Positions 7,803 to 16,306 are shown, numbered from the stretch's first letter. The stretch: DNA of 55,188 bases from Candidatus Saccharimonadota bacterium (GCA_017515285.1 JAFWGN010000004.1:1-55188), one strand, 5' to 3'. Translations and numbers: made by a program. Notes: a model not told the origin generated them from the letters alone.

Positions 7803-8263
7803 AAGTCGTCCCCTTTTAAAATCGCGGCCTTAGCTTCCTCGGCAAGTTCGGCGTATTTCGAGGCAAGGGTTGGATTTGACTCGGAGTAGAGTTGGCGCAT
7901 TAAGTCAAAGTAGCGAAAGCGGACGGGCATAGTCATACGTTCGATTGCGGAATATGACTCGAGGATGGTTCGGGCGGCGATATAGTCGCCGACTTCGAGC
8001 CGCTCGGAGGCGCGAGTGAGGGCGGATTGGACTTCGTCGTGGTCGTATTTTAGGACTGAGGATTGGGCGGGCTTGATTGCGGAATCTTGGCTAGACTTTG
8101 CGTTCAAAACCACGACGGTAAGAGCGGAGGCGAGGACGATAAGACCCAGGGTGAAGAGAATGAGAATTAGCGGTTTTTTGGACGACTTTTTTTCCACTTT
8201 TGGTTCGACGCGCTCAAAAGTAGTAGCTTCGGGAAGAATAATATCGTCTTTTTCATCCTTCAT
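7799..8263 (-). CDS. Single-pass membrane protein with helical extracytoplasmic tail
   Basis: A 154-residue protein with an acidic/basic cytosolic N terminus (about 30 residues, ending KKSSKKP), one transmembrane helix (about 31-54) and an all-helical C-terminal domain. The tail (ALTRASERLEVGDYIAARTI and onward) reads like one or two TPR-type hairpins. I do not recognise a family. It is one of four proteins of this layout in the cluster (see 13212, 13752, 14318). It has its own TATACT box 6 nt before the ATG and is coupled by ATGA to the following prepilin gene, which points to a role in assembling or anchoring the pilin-like proteins. Confidence 0.65.
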   Translation of the reverse strand: MKDEKDDIILPEATTFERVEPKVEKKSSKKPLILILFTLGLIVLASALTVVVLNAKSSQDSAIKPAQSSVLKYDHDEVQSALTRASERLEVGDYIAARTILESYSAIERMTMPVRFRYFDLMRQLYSESNPTLASKYAELAEEAKAAILKGDDL

Positions 8264-8269
8264 AAAATA

Positions 8270-8275
8270 AGTATA
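8270..8275 (-). promoter_or_regulatory. -10 box for the 8263 operon
   Basis: TATACT on the minus strand, 6 nt before the ATG at 8263; no TGn extension. Predicts a leaderless transcript. Confidence 0.5.
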
Positions 8276-8302
8276 AGGTTTTTGAGTGGATTTTTCAAGA
8301 GA

Positions 8303-11300
8303 CTAATAGCGGACTGGCATTTTCTTGAGATAGACGGTCGTCGGGGTCGAAGCGGAAGTCGAGCGTTCCATGCCCCAGAGTAAGGTGGAGGCGGAGTAGT
8401 TGACGGTCTCCGCGGGGGAGGAAACGGTGTTGCCGGAAGGCGAATTTGGATCGGCGCCGTAGGTCCTTCGGTAAAGAATCTTGTTTGCGACCATTGCGCC
8501 GTTAATCTTGAGCGGGTTTGCACAGGTCGTATTGGAGAGGGCGATGTCGCCGCCCGTATTGGTGGTGCAGGTGTTGATGGTTCCGCCGACGTCGTATTTG
8601 CCGCTACTGTTTTTCGAGCCTTTGGCGACGAGGAGGGCGTCGATACGAGTAACACCTTCTGCAATGTTGATATTTCTTGCAATGATGATGGCTTGCGGGA
8701 CTCCACGGTTCGAGAAGGCTCCGCCGACTTGGAGGTTTTTCGTAATCGTGAGGTCGGAATCGATGTTGATGACATGGACGCCGCTAGAGATATAACTCGG
8801 GAGGGCGGAATACTCAAGGGTGCTTGAGGCGAAGTATTCGGTGAGGTTGTTTATGTAGTCGGCGCGAGCGCTGACGTTCGAATTTCCGAGTTGCTCGTTT
8901 TTGTTCGAGCTGGCGCATTTGGAATTTGTAATCGTTAGCGGACTGCGCGTGCAGACGGATGCGGAATCCGGAGTTCCATTTTGCAAGACGGCGCCGGAAG
9001 AGATGCCGTGGATGGGTTTTTGGCTGGCGATGATGGCGAAGTCTGCCCAAGAACCGAAGCGAGTGTTATTATAGGTCGTTTGGGAGGTCTTGATGCCGCC
9101 GGCGGTAAGGACGGAGCCGCCTTTGACCGCGAGAGACGGGTTCTTAGAGATGCTACGGCAAGTACTTTGGGAAATATAATAGCGGTTCGAATAGTTTACG
9201 GAAGTTCCGGACGGGGAGCGGTAGTCGCGGATGGCGATGGCGACGCAATATTTGTCGCCGACGTGGACGCTACCGTCTTTTGGGACGGTGATGGTTGAGG
9301 TTTGGTAGGAGAGTTTATAGCTCTGCCGATTATAGACGTGCTTGAAGGCGGCGGCGGTATCGGCGGCGTTGCTTGGTTCGCCGAGGGGGTTCGGGTCGGT
9401 GCCGGATTGGCGGAGTTTGGGGGCGTGAGATGAGTCGGTACTTGAGAGAATAGTGCAACTATTTCCGGCGATGGAGCGGTAAACCGAGCAGAGGTCGGAG
9501 ACGTTTTTATGTTCCATGGTAATACCGCTTGCCTTAACGGCGTCTTTGGAGGCCGAAACGGGAATAACGTAGCTTAAAACCTCGACGTAGCGACTGTTGC
9601 CGGTGTGAGACGGGTCGGTGATGTATTCGTAGGCCGTACTGGGGCGAGAAACGTCGATGGTATAGCTGACGGTGAAACTGGTGTCGGGGGTCGTAACATA
9701 ATTCGAGTTGAGTCCGACGTTGTTAGGCTCAATCGCGGAGATTTCGAAATGGTAGGGGCGAGTAACAGAATAGACGGGAGCGGAAGCGCGAGAGTCGTAG
9801 GACAGAGGAGTGACGGGAGATTTTTGTAGCTCGTCGTCGGTACAAACATGGTCGGTGCCGTTGCCGAGGTTGCAGGCGCGAGGAGCGGCGCTAACCTTTT
9901 CGGTGCGATCGTAGAATTGAGCTCCGGTGTGGCTGTTCGCCCAGTTCGAACCGTTGATATACATTTCTTGACGATAGACGTGTTTATATTGGACAACCCA
10001 AGCGCCGCGAAGGTTATAAGTTCCTTGGGCGAAGTTCTTGGTGTCGCCGGCAAGAAGCGAGTAGGTTCCGGAAAGGTTGGCGTTGAAGGCCGTGGATGTG
10101 CGGCCGTTGGTTTCGTTTGAGGAGAAGGTGTCGCCGGTGTTCTTATTATTGGCGTTGAGGGAGACGGGATAGCCCGCGATGGATTTTTCCCTATCGTAGA
10201 TAGGATTAGTATAGGAGACAGTATTCCTTGTCCCGGGGAGGATTTCGCTACCGTAGAACTTGAGAAGGCTGTTGTTTGCGCCGGAAGCACCCAGGGCGGT
10301 GCCAACGTTATAATTACTGTTTCTATAAATTGACGGCTGATAAAACTTAACGTTGGCGTCGGTTTCGTCGAAATTGGTCGAGTTGCGGCCGGCGACGGTA
10401 AGATTATCGTGGCGGGTTAGGGAGTGGTCGAAGTAAAAGGTGGAGTTTAGCGAGGTGGTTTCGAAGACGGTGTTGCCGTAGGAGTTTGAAGCGCTCGTCG
10501 CGCGGGCGCCGTTCGTGGCGACGACGGTACTCCTAGTATCATCTTTAACGTCGATATAATGATGGACGTAAGATTGAACGATATTATTGCGCCAATACGG
10601 GTTTTTGAGTGTTACGCAAAGTGGAGAAGAATAGATGGTCGAGTTGTAACTCGTGATGGAGTCGGAGTAGGTATCGCGGTTTTGAGTGTTGGTTGCGGTT
10701 TTGTAGCTCGTAATGTTATTGTAGGCGATGCGCTGACAGTGATAGATGTATTTCCCCTTGTTTGCGGCATTCAAAGTCCACTTTGGTTTGGCGGTGATTT
10801 CTACCGAGGCTTTTGCTCCGAGAGAGGAAGAGCCGGAAGTAGTGAGACGCGAGTTATCGTCGAGCGAGGCGGAGTAGTTAGAGTAAGAACCCCTAGTACA
10901 GGCTTCGTCTTCGCAATATTGGAGTTGCCAGTTGACTCTGGCGGATGGGACATAATAAGTCGTCGAAGCGGAGGAGGATTTGTCTTCGTCCGTCCTGGTA
11001 ATCTTGTGTGTGAAGCTCGCGGTGTAGTTGCTGCTCGAGGGAAAGTCATCGACAAATGAGCCGTCAGAATCCGTACCGGTGCCGACGATACGCTTTTGGT
11101 TGTCGATAGTCGCAACGTGGTCCGGGTCGGAAGAATCACGGAGAAGTTTATCGTGGTCGTCGATGCGGGCGGAAGTGGTCGAGCCGGAGAAATTAGCATT
11201 GTAGGATTGGGCGGGGTTGGAAATCGTGATACACTTATACGTCGTTCCGGCGAAGTCGCGCTTGCTCACGGCGGCACTACTGTCGCTATCGCCAACCAGA

Positions 11301-13219
11301 TCTACGTTGGTATCGTAGCGCATATAGAAACATTGGGTGTTAGAGTCGCCGATGTTGACGTCGACGGATTTTCCGGAGCCTGTGATTGCATGTGTTTGTT
11401 GATTAGTCAGTGCGTTGGAATTACTGCGAGATGCGTTGGTCCCAGGAATATTATTCCCGTTATAGCCACCGCTACTTGGAGCGTTCACGGCGTATTGAGA
11501 AAGGACGGCGCTCGTTGGCGAATTGTTGGTACGTTTAATAGTATAGGTCGGAGTCAAGGTAAAGCGCCCGCGGAGACCGTTGCCCGTGCGAGAATCGGCG
11601 GAGCCGGAAAGTCCCGTTCCGCTAGCAGCGGAAATTGAGGCGGAGAAAGTGGCGGTGTATTTTCGGGGGTTATAAACTTTGACGCATTTGGAGACCCTAC
11701 CGGAGAAATCCTGGCTTCGAATGACGCTATCGGAGAGGGTGTAGCCGACGGAGGAATCGAAAGATAGGTAGAAATAGTAGGTGTTGGTTTCGCCGTTTCT
11801 GACGGTGATATTATAGTCGGCGGGAGTGGTTTTAGAATTGCCATTGGTTAGAGTTGCAACCATATTTGCGCCGGGAGATGATGGTTGCGACGCGTTCGAG
11901 TAATTGTAGCGCGAAGCAGCGGAGGAAGGAGTGCCGTTGGTGCGAGTAACGATGTAGCTTGCGGAAAGTGCGTAACTCGTATCGTAGCCGTTACCGTGAA
12001 AAACTTGACAACCACCCGAATCGGCTTTAGCGGTTAGATTTCTTGAAGAGACGGGGATTGAGCCGGCGAAGCTGGCGTAGTAAATCGCCTCCCACTTGGC
12101 GTAGAGGGTTTTAGCTCCGGAAACGGCGATGGTTTGGCCTCCGGAATAGGAGGTTCCGGTTCCGTCGGCTTTGTCGTTCCAGCCACGGAAGATGTAGCCA
12201 GAACGCGTCGGCGCGGCGGTGCTGACCGTGAGATTACTGCTGCTGCTTTCGGTAGCGCCACTACTAGTCGTGCCGGGGGCGTTAGCGCCGCCGTTGGCAT
12301 TGTAGGAGATCGAATGATTATATACGCGAGCCCACTTAGCGTAGAGAGTGGTGTCGGCGCTGACTGTTATACTACCGTTGGCCGCGTAGCTGGTGCCCGT
12401 ACCATTAGACGCAGTATTCCAACCCTTGAAGTTATAGCCGGAGAGGGTTGGTACGTCCCCGGGAATTCTGATTTGGCAACCGGAGCCGGAGTCGCTGCAT
12501 GTTTGGTTACCGAGTTTTCCGGAAGGTTTATTGCCGCCGTTGGCGTTATATGATAGAGTGCGGGTAACGCTTCTTTTCTCTCTCTGCATCCAGGCGACGG
12601 ATTGACCGTCATGATTCTTGGTTCTATAAACCTTATAGACATATTGTTCGTCATCTATCGATAGGTACGCGTTGCGAATTGCATTCATGGCGTTTATGAT
12701 ATTGGTTTGCGATTTGTTCTTTTTGTTGTAAAGATACTCGTTGTCAGAACTGTCGCTTGGCCAGCTGTCGTTTATATCGGCGAACATTAAGTGTGCAGCC
12801 ACATAGTAGTCGCCCGACGTTACGCAACTACCTTTGCAATTTTTCGCCAATGCCGTGAATAAACTATACTGCCAATAATTACTCGCGAGATAAGACAACG
12901 GGCCGCCGGGAGCGAGAGCGAGAACCTTTTTGGCGTCTTCGTTATTCCATTCTTCGTAGTCAACATCGATACAACTACCGGCTTCCACTGGCGACCAGCT
13001 GGCCGGAGTGGCACAGTAAGCGACATAATCATTGACGGCGTAGTGGTAGGTACTATGGCTTGACGAACCGTTGCTGCCATAATTTGTCTTGCCGCCTTCA
13101 TTGCATAACGTGACTTTGGCGGCGGAGGCGTCTTTAGGGGATAGAAAAGATAAACTGAACGCTATCGCGACGACGGCGAGGACAATCCTTAGAGAGTTCA
13201 GTTTTCTTCGACTATTCAT
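8303..13219 (-). CDS. Giant secreted InlB-repeat surface protein
   Basis: A 1638-residue secreted protein with a signal peptide ending near residue 34 (SPKDASAA). Residues 35-219 form a Cys-containing globular domain. Two Listeria-Bacteroides (InlB B-type) repeats follow at about 220-297 and 301-377, each running from SYNANGG through GW to TLYAKW. Residues 380-690 hold three divergent copies of a Ser/Asn-rich beta module, each with a central CxxxxNP-type end. The last 150 residues (ITKNLQVGGAF, INGAMVANKIL) look like the C-terminal domain of exported PilX/DUF4900-type proteins. No LPxTG motif or C-terminal membrane anchor is present. It is translated from an ATG overlapping the upstream gene by 8 nt. 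A role as adhesin or appendage tip is inferred from its pilin neighbours. Confidence 0.8.
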   Translation of the reverse strand: MNSRRKLNSLRIVLAVVAIAFSLSFLSPKDASAAKVTLCNEGGKTNYGSNGSSSHSTYHYAVNDYVAYCATPASWSPVEAGSCIDVDYEEWNNEDAKKVLALAPGGPLSYLASNYWQYSLFTALAKNCKGSCVTSGDYYVAAHLMFADINDSWPSDSSDNEYLYNKKNKSQTNIINAMNAIRNAYLSIDDEQYVYKVYRTKNHDGQSVAWMQREKRSVTRTLSYNANGGNKPSGKLGNQTCSDSGSGCQIRIPGDVPTLSGYNFKGWNTASNGTGTSYAANGSITVSADTTLYAKWARVYNHSISYNANGGANAPGTTSSGATESSSSNLTVSTAAPTRSGYIFRGWNDKADGTGTSYSGGQTIAVSGAKTLYAKWEAIYYASFAGSIPVSSRNLTAKADSGGCQVFHGNGYDTSYALSASYIVTRTNGTPSSAASRYNYSNASQPSSPGANMVATLTNGNSKTTPADYNITVRNGETNTYYFYLSFDSSVGYTLSDSVIRSQDFSGRVSKCVKVYNPRKYTATFSASISAASGTGLSGSADSRTGNGLRGRFTLTPTYTIKRTNNSPTSAVLSQYAVNAPSSGGYNGNNIPGTNASRSNSNALTNQQTHAITGSGKSVDVNIGDSNTQCFYMRYDTNVDLVGDSDSSAAVSKRDFAGTTYKCITISNPAQSYNANFSGSTTSARIDDHDKLLRDSSDPDHVATIDNQKRIVGTGTDSDGSFVDDFPSSSNYTASFTHKITRTDEDKSSSASTTYYVPSARVNWQLQYCEDEACTRGSYSNYSASLDDNSRLTTSGSSSLGAKASVEITAKPKWTLNAANKGKYIYHCQRIAYNNITSYKTATNTQNRDTYSDSITSYNSTIYSSPLCVTLKNPYWRNNIVQSYVHHYIDVKDDTRSTVVATNGARATSASNSYGNTVFETTSLNSTFYFDHSLTRHDNLTVAGRNSTNFDETDANVKFYQPSIYRNSNYNVGTALGASGANNSLLKFYGSEILPGTRNTVSYTNPIYDREKSIAGYPVSLNANNKNTGDTFSSNETNGRTSTAFNANLSGTYSLLAGDTKNFAQGTYNLRGAWVVQYKHVYRQEMYINGSNWANSHTGAQFYDRTEKVSAAPRACNLGNGTDHVCTDDELQKSPVTPLSYDSRASAPVYSVTRPYHFEISAIEPNNVGLNSNYVTTPDTSFTVSYTIDVSRPSTAYEYITDPSHTGNSRYVEVLSYVIPVSASKDAVKASGITMEHKNVSDLCSVYRSIAGNSCTILSSTDSSHAPKLRQSGTDPNPLGEPSNAADTAAAFKHVYNRQSYKLSYQTSTITVPKDGSVHVGDKYCVAIAIRDYRSPSGTSVNYSNRYYISQSTCRSISKNPSLAVKGGSVLTAGGIKTSQTTYNNTRFGSWADFAIIASQKPIHGISSGAVLQNGTPDSASVCTRSPLTITNSKCASSNKNEQLGNSNVSARADYINNLTEYFASSTLEYSALPSYISSGVHVINIDSDLTITKNLQVGGAFSNRGVPQAIIIARNINIAEGVTRIDALLVAKGSKNSSGKYDVGGTINTCTTNTGGDIALSNTTCANPLKINGAMVANKILYRRTYGADPNSPSGNTVSSPAETVNYSASTLLWGMERSTSASTPTTVYLKKMPVRY

Positions 13220-13709
13220 TTTCTAGCTCCGCTAAAATGCTTCGGTAATATTCGATTTCTTCTTCGTCGTCACTTAGGCCGATGATTCTGTTTATTGTTG
13301 AGACGCGCTTCGACGTTTGGTTTAGGTGGTAGTATAGTCGCTCAAGATAATGAAGAGCGCTCAATTTGGCGTCAATATCGGCGTTCGACGCGATAATGTC
13401 TTCGACGATGGCCTCCACGTTTTCCGGATTGCCAGTGGCGGCGGCGATGTTGACGAGGCATTGGAAGGCGATATTGCGGTTGTTGCTGGCGGTTTTATAT
13501 TGTTCCAGGCAATAAGCCTCGTGTTTCGGGGTGTCGGGGGTTGCGACTTTTTCGATTCCGTACATGCGGACATAGTAGTCGATAGACTCGAAGTGTTCCT
13601 CGCGCTTTCGTTCGAGATAGAAATAAGTGGCCGTAACCGTGAGCGCAACAACGGCGACCATGCCGAGTCCGACAAGGATGTATTTTGGCCGTCTTTTTCG
13701 TTCCTCCAT
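13212..13709 (-). CDS. Single-pass membrane protein with helical tail
   Basis: A 165-residue protein with a very basic N terminus (MEERKRRPK), one transmembrane helix (about 10-32) and a helical exported domain with two cysteines (EAYCLEQYKTASNNRNIAFQ and onward), resembling TPR-like hairpins. Family unknown. It directly precedes, and overlaps by 8 nt, the giant InlB-repeat gene, so the two are probably made together. Its own promoter (TGCTATAAT, 9 nt upstream of the ATG) implies a near-leaderless mRNA for a two-gene operon. It shares its layout, but little obvious sequence identity, with the proteins at 7799, 13752 and 14318. Confidence 0.65.
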   Translation of the reverse strand: MEERKRRPKYILVGLGMVAVVALTVTATYFYLERKREEHFESIDYYVRMYGIEKVATPDTPKHEAYCLEQYKTASNNRNIAFQCLVNIAAATGNPENVEAIVEDIIASNADIDAKLSALHYLERLYYHLNQTSKRVSTINRIIGLSDDEEEIEYYRSILAELENE

Positions 13710-13718
13710 AACTATTTT

Positions 13719-13724
13719 ATTATA
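13719..13724 (-). promoter_or_regulatory. Extended -10 box for the giant surface protein operon
   Basis: TGCTATAAT on the minus strand, 9 nt before the ATG at 13709, with a possible TTGCTA -35 box 18 nt further upstream. This would drive the 165-residue gene and the 1638-residue gene. Confidence 0.65.
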
Positions 13725-13751
13725 GCATAAACGTTATAAAATTAGCAAAGT

Positions 13752-14318
13752 TTATTTGCTACATTTGCTCGCGAGGGCGTCGCGACGGGTTTCCGCGGTC
13801 TCGAGGGGGAGCGAGAAGTTTTTGAAGTTGTTTGCGAGGGAGACGGCGGCGCGATAATAATCGTATTTTCCGCAAGTGTCGAGGTAGCGCGGGAAGATAG
13901 TCTCAAAGGAGGCGTTCGCGGATTCCCAGTCTTCGTTTTTTATATAGACAAGAACCGCGCTTAACTTGTTTTCTTCGTTCGCGCGAAGGTCGGGGTCGTC
14001 GGCGGAGGCGTCGATGTATTCGCTAGTGGCCTCACGGCCGGTCGGATTAACGAGCGGGTCGTCGCCAAAATTTTCGTCGGCCGAATTCGATTTGGGGAGG
14101 AAGACGACGAGGAGAACGGCGATAACGACCAAGACAGCAGAAAAAACAACCGCGAAGGGCGAAGTTCCCTTTTTGCCCTTCGGGTTTGCCTCGACGACGT
14201 TTTGCATCAAATCGCGAGATTCGCGAGAGCGGGAGCGACGGATTCCTTGCGCACTAAACTCGGTTTCCGTCTCGCCGAAGGGATCGAGTTGGTTTATTTT
14301 CTTTGGTCGCGTCGCCAT
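13752..14318 (-). CDS. Single-pass membrane protein with helical tail
   Basis: A 188-residue protein. The N-terminal 50 residues are basic and probably cytosolic (IRRSRSRESRDLMQNVVEA), followed by a transmembrane helix (about 55-77: FAVVFSAVLVVIAVLLVVFL) and a helical exported domain (ENKLSAVLVYIKNEDWESAN) with two cysteines, one near the C terminus. No family recognised. The start overlaps the stop of the upstream 211-residue gene by one base (TAATG), so the pair is translationally linked. It belongs to the set of four architecture-alike proteins that surround the pilin and InlB-repeat genes. Confidence 0.6.
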   Translation of the reverse strand: MATRPKKINQLDPFGETETEFSAQGIRRSRSRESRDLMQNVVEANPKGKKGTSPFAVVFSAVLVVIAVLLVVFLPKSNSADENFGDDPLVNPTGREATSEYIDASADDPDLRANEENKLSAVLVYIKNEDWESANASFETIFPRYLDTCGKYDYYRAAVSLANNFKNFSLPLETAETRRDALASKCSK

Positions 14319-14953
14319 TAGTTCCCGGCTCCGGATTCTTCTTGCGCGGGGGCGGGGGCAGATTCGGAGTTGGAGACTTCTTCTTCGTCCCAGAACTGAT
14401 TCAAGACTTCGTCGACGAGAGCGTTATATTCGTCGTAGGAAGCGCTGTCGCCGCTTTGATTGTAAAGGTAAGTATAGGCGCTATAAAGGTTGAAAAGTTG
14501 GCGATGGGTCAGGGAGGAACGTTCGATTTCGTTTAAGAGAGACTCGGCTTCGGAATATTTTCCTTCGACGGTGCGGACGTTGGCGATGGAGAGTTTGGCG
14601 TCAAGAACGTCGTCGCTCGAGGCGGAGGAATTGTCGATGGTTTCTTGTTGGTGAGCGATGTAGTCGTCAACGGCATTTTCCGATTCCGGGTCCGGTTCCC
14701 AGATGACTTCGGAAAGGTCGCCTTCGGGGGCTTCGGGCGCGGCAGCTTCTTCACTCGGCTTTCTCAAAACGAAGAAAAGTACAACGGCGACAACCGCAAT
14801 AAGTAAAACCGCGCCACCGATAAAAAACGGGAGAAGATTGCGTTTTCTTGTTTCTGCGACGGGAGCGCGGTTGAGTTTTTTTAGCGCGTCGAGGTTTTCC
14901 GGCGTGAGGCTATCTACCGGGACTTTAGAGGGATTTTCATTAGCATTATTCAT
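14318..14953 (-). CDS. Single-pass membrane protein with TPR-like tail
   Basis: A 211-residue protein starting MNNANENPSKVP. An in-frame ORF extends to 15064, but the TATACT box at 14960-14965 lies 6 nt before the internal ATG, so the shorter form is called. A cytosolic segment of about 40 residues is followed by a transmembrane helix (LLPFFIGGAVLLIAVVAVVL) and an exported domain. That domain's repeats (AKLSIANVRTVEGKYSEAES, QLFNLYSAYTYLY) are the clearest TPR-like helices of the four related proteins. The C terminus is Glu/Ala/Pro-rich and probably disordered. First gene of a two-gene operon. Confidence 0.65.
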   Translation of the reverse strand: MNNANENPSKVPVDSLTPENLDALKKLNRAPVAETRKRNLLPFFIGGAVLLIAVVAVVLFFVLRKPSEEAAAPEAPEGDLSEVIWEPDPESENAVDDYIAHQQETIDNSSASSDDVLDAKLSIANVRTVEGKYSEAESLLNEIERSSLTHRQLFNLYSAYTYLYNQSGDSASYDEYNALVDEVLNQFWDEEEVSNSESAPAPAQEESGAGN

Positions 14954-14959
14954 GATTAA

Positions 14960-14965
14960 AGTATA
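14960..14965 (-). promoter_or_regulatory. -10 box for the 14953 operon
   Basis: TATACT on the minus strand, 6 nt before the ATG at 14953. It fixes the start inside a longer ORF and predicts a leaderless mRNA. Confidence 0.55.
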
Positions 14966-14996
14966 AACGCTAATGGAAAAATTTTCAAGCGCGTCT

Positions 14997-15434
14997 TCAT
15001 GCGCCGAAGAGGAACGAGACCCACTCGGCGAAATTTGAGGGTTTGGGCGGGTCAGAAGTTTCAAGAGTTTCTTTTTCGGAGGAATTGTCGCGGGATTTGG
15101 CCGATTCGGTGTTTTCGGGGAGATAAACTAGGCGTTCGCCGTCGAGAATCTTGTTGCCCTTGGCGCGGGCGGAGAGTTCTTTATATTCCACGGAATCGTA
15201 GTAAAGGTTTTCTACCTCCAGAGTGTCAACTTCGAGTTGAAGAAGCTCGCGTTCCTTTTCCCTGGCCTCGAGTTTTTGGGAAAGTTCCCAGTTTTTTGAC
15301 GTGGCCGCAAGGGAGCTATAAGTCCAGAAAAAACAAGCGGCGATGGCGATGACAAAAATGACGTTGTCGAAGGAAAAATAATCGTGTTTGATTCGAAAAT
15401 AGAAACGGCGGAGACTCGTCTTCAATTTTTCCAT
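14997..15434 (-). CDS. DivIC/FtsB-like septum formation initiator protein
   Basis: A 145-residue bitopic membrane protein: basic cytosolic N terminus, one transmembrane helix (about 23-45, NVIFVIAIAACFFWTYS), then a coiled coil rich in Leu/Glu (LEAREKERELLQLEVDTLEV). It continues with a YKELSARAKGNKILDGERLV segment followed by VYLPE, the 'Arg-x-x-x-x-x-x-x-x-G-E' stretch that follows the coiled coil in DivIC/FtsB/FtsL proteins. Members help recruit the FtsWI septal synthase. An acidic, probably disordered tail follows. Its own TGTTATAAT box is 7 nt upstream of the ATG. It sits between the appendage cluster and tRNA-Arg/murI. Confidence 0.7.
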   Translation of the reverse strand: MEKLKTSLRRFYFRIKHDYFSFDNVIFVIAIAACFFWTYSSLAATSKNWELSQKLEAREKERELLQLEVDTLEVENLYYDSVEYKELSARAKGNKILDGERLVYLPENTESAKSRDNSSEKETLETSDPPKPSNFAEWVSFLFGA

Positions 15435-15441
15435 TAGTTTT

Positions 15442-15447
15442 ATTATA
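15442..15447 (-). promoter_or_regulatory. Extended -10 box for the DivIC-like gene
   Basis: TGTTATAAT on the minus strand, 7 nt before the ATG at 15434, immediately downstream of the tRNA-Arg terminator. Confidence 0.6.
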
Positions 15448-15449
15448 AC

Positions 15450-15472
15450 AAAAAATAAGCCGGTGGGGCTTA
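15450..15472 (-). terminator. Intrinsic terminator of tRNA-Arg
   Basis: A 6-bp stem TAAGCC/GGCTTA (15456-15461 with 15467-15472), 5-nt loop, followed on the minus strand by six T. It lies 3 nt after the encoded CCA end. Confidence 0.75.
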
Positions 15473-15475
15473 AAA

Positions 15476-15550
15476 TGGTAGGGCAGGTTGGAATCGAACC
15501 AGCATTGTATCCTTAGAGGGGATATGTCCTATCCGTTGAACGACTGCCCC
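15476..15550 (-). tRNA. tRNA-Arg (UCU)
   Basis: A 75-nt cloverleaf with encoded CCA; acceptor GGGGCAG/CTGCCCT (G1-U72 wobble) and anticodon arm TATCC-CCTCTAA-GGATA. The loop reads C32 C33 U34 C35 U36 A37 A38, giving anticodon UCU but with C in place of the nearly universal U33. The T arm CTGG-TTCGATT-CCAAC is otherwise ordinary. A TATAAT box lies about 17 nt upstream (15567-15572). Confidence 0.9.
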
Positions 15551-15574
15551 AGATAAAACTATATATATTATATA

Positions 15575-16306
15575 CTATTCTTGGGGTTTTGAGAAGTAAT
15601 ATTCGACGCTACCCGGAGTTTTGGCGGAAGCTAAAAGATGGTTCTTTTCGAGTACCTTTTTGGTTTGGCGCGCGACGCCCGGGCCGGAGTCGATAAAATC
15701 GGCGTTCGGGAAATAGGCCTTGAGTTCGCGCAAAACGAACGGATAGTGAGTGCAACCGAGGACGACCGCGTCGGTAGAGCTTAGTTCTTCTTTAGAGAAA
15801 TTACGTTTTAGAGGTTCGAGACAGTTGTTGATTTTTGTCTCGTCTTTAAGTTCGATTGCTTCGGCGAGGCCGACGAGCGGAAAGGTAACGATTTTTTGGG
15901 ACGGATGGATGTTTTTTTTGATTAGTTCATTTAGGCGCTTGGAGCGAATCGTGGCGCTCGTTCCGAGGATGAAAATGGAATTATTATTTTTGGCGCACGC
16001 GGGCTTTACTGCCGGCTCGGTGCCGATGAATGGAAGCCCGGGAAAGGACTCGCGCAGGAAGCCAATCATGCGCGTCGTGGCGGTGTTGCAGGCGACGATA
16101 ATCAGTTTTACATTTTTTTCGATTAAAAATTCCGCGGCGCGTTTTACGATGGTTTTTAGTTCTTCGTCGGACTTGTCGCCGTAGGGGCAGTTTTTAGAGT
16201 CGCCAAAATAGATAAAGTTTTCGCTTGGCAATAGTTTTTTAGTGGCGGTAAGAATTGTTTTTCCGCCAATTCCGGAATCGAAAACTCCGATTGGTCGGTC
16301 GTCCAT
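15575..16306 (-). CDS. murI: Glutamate racemase
   Basis: A 243-residue glutamate racemase, slightly shorter than the usual 255-285. It interconverts L- and D-glutamate in the cytosol to supply D-Glu for peptidoglycan. Key features are Asp10 in FDSGIGG, the first catalytic cysteine Cys73 in VACNTATTR, the second Cys185 in GCTHYPF with His187 beside it, and the GTEPAVKPA loop near residue 95. The ATG shares one base with the stop of the methyltransferase gene (TAATG), so the two are co-translated. It indicates that the organism makes its own muropeptide D-Glu, in line with the murC gene at 24432. Confidence 0.95.
   Translation of the reverse strand: MDDRPIGVFDSGIGGKTILTATKKLLPSENFIYFGDSKNCPYGDKSDEELKTIVKRAAEFLIEKNVKLIIVACNTATTRMIGFLRESFPGLPFIGTEPAVKPACAKNNNSIFILGTSATIRSKRLNELIKKNIHPSQKIVTFPLVGLAEAIELKDETKINNCLEPLKRNFSKEELSSTDAVVLGCTHYPFVLRELKAYFPNADFIDSGPGVARQTKKVLEKNHLLASAKTPGSVEYYFSKPQE

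Noticed and set aside
8260-8817. Minus-strand ORF of 185 codons in another frame of the giant protein gene
   Set aside because: Low-complexity Ser/Pro/Thr translation overlapping a clear signal-peptide and repeat-bearing protein.
14953-15064. Longer N terminus for the 14953 gene
   Set aside because: It overlaps the preceding division gene and spans the TATACT box that fits the internal ATG.
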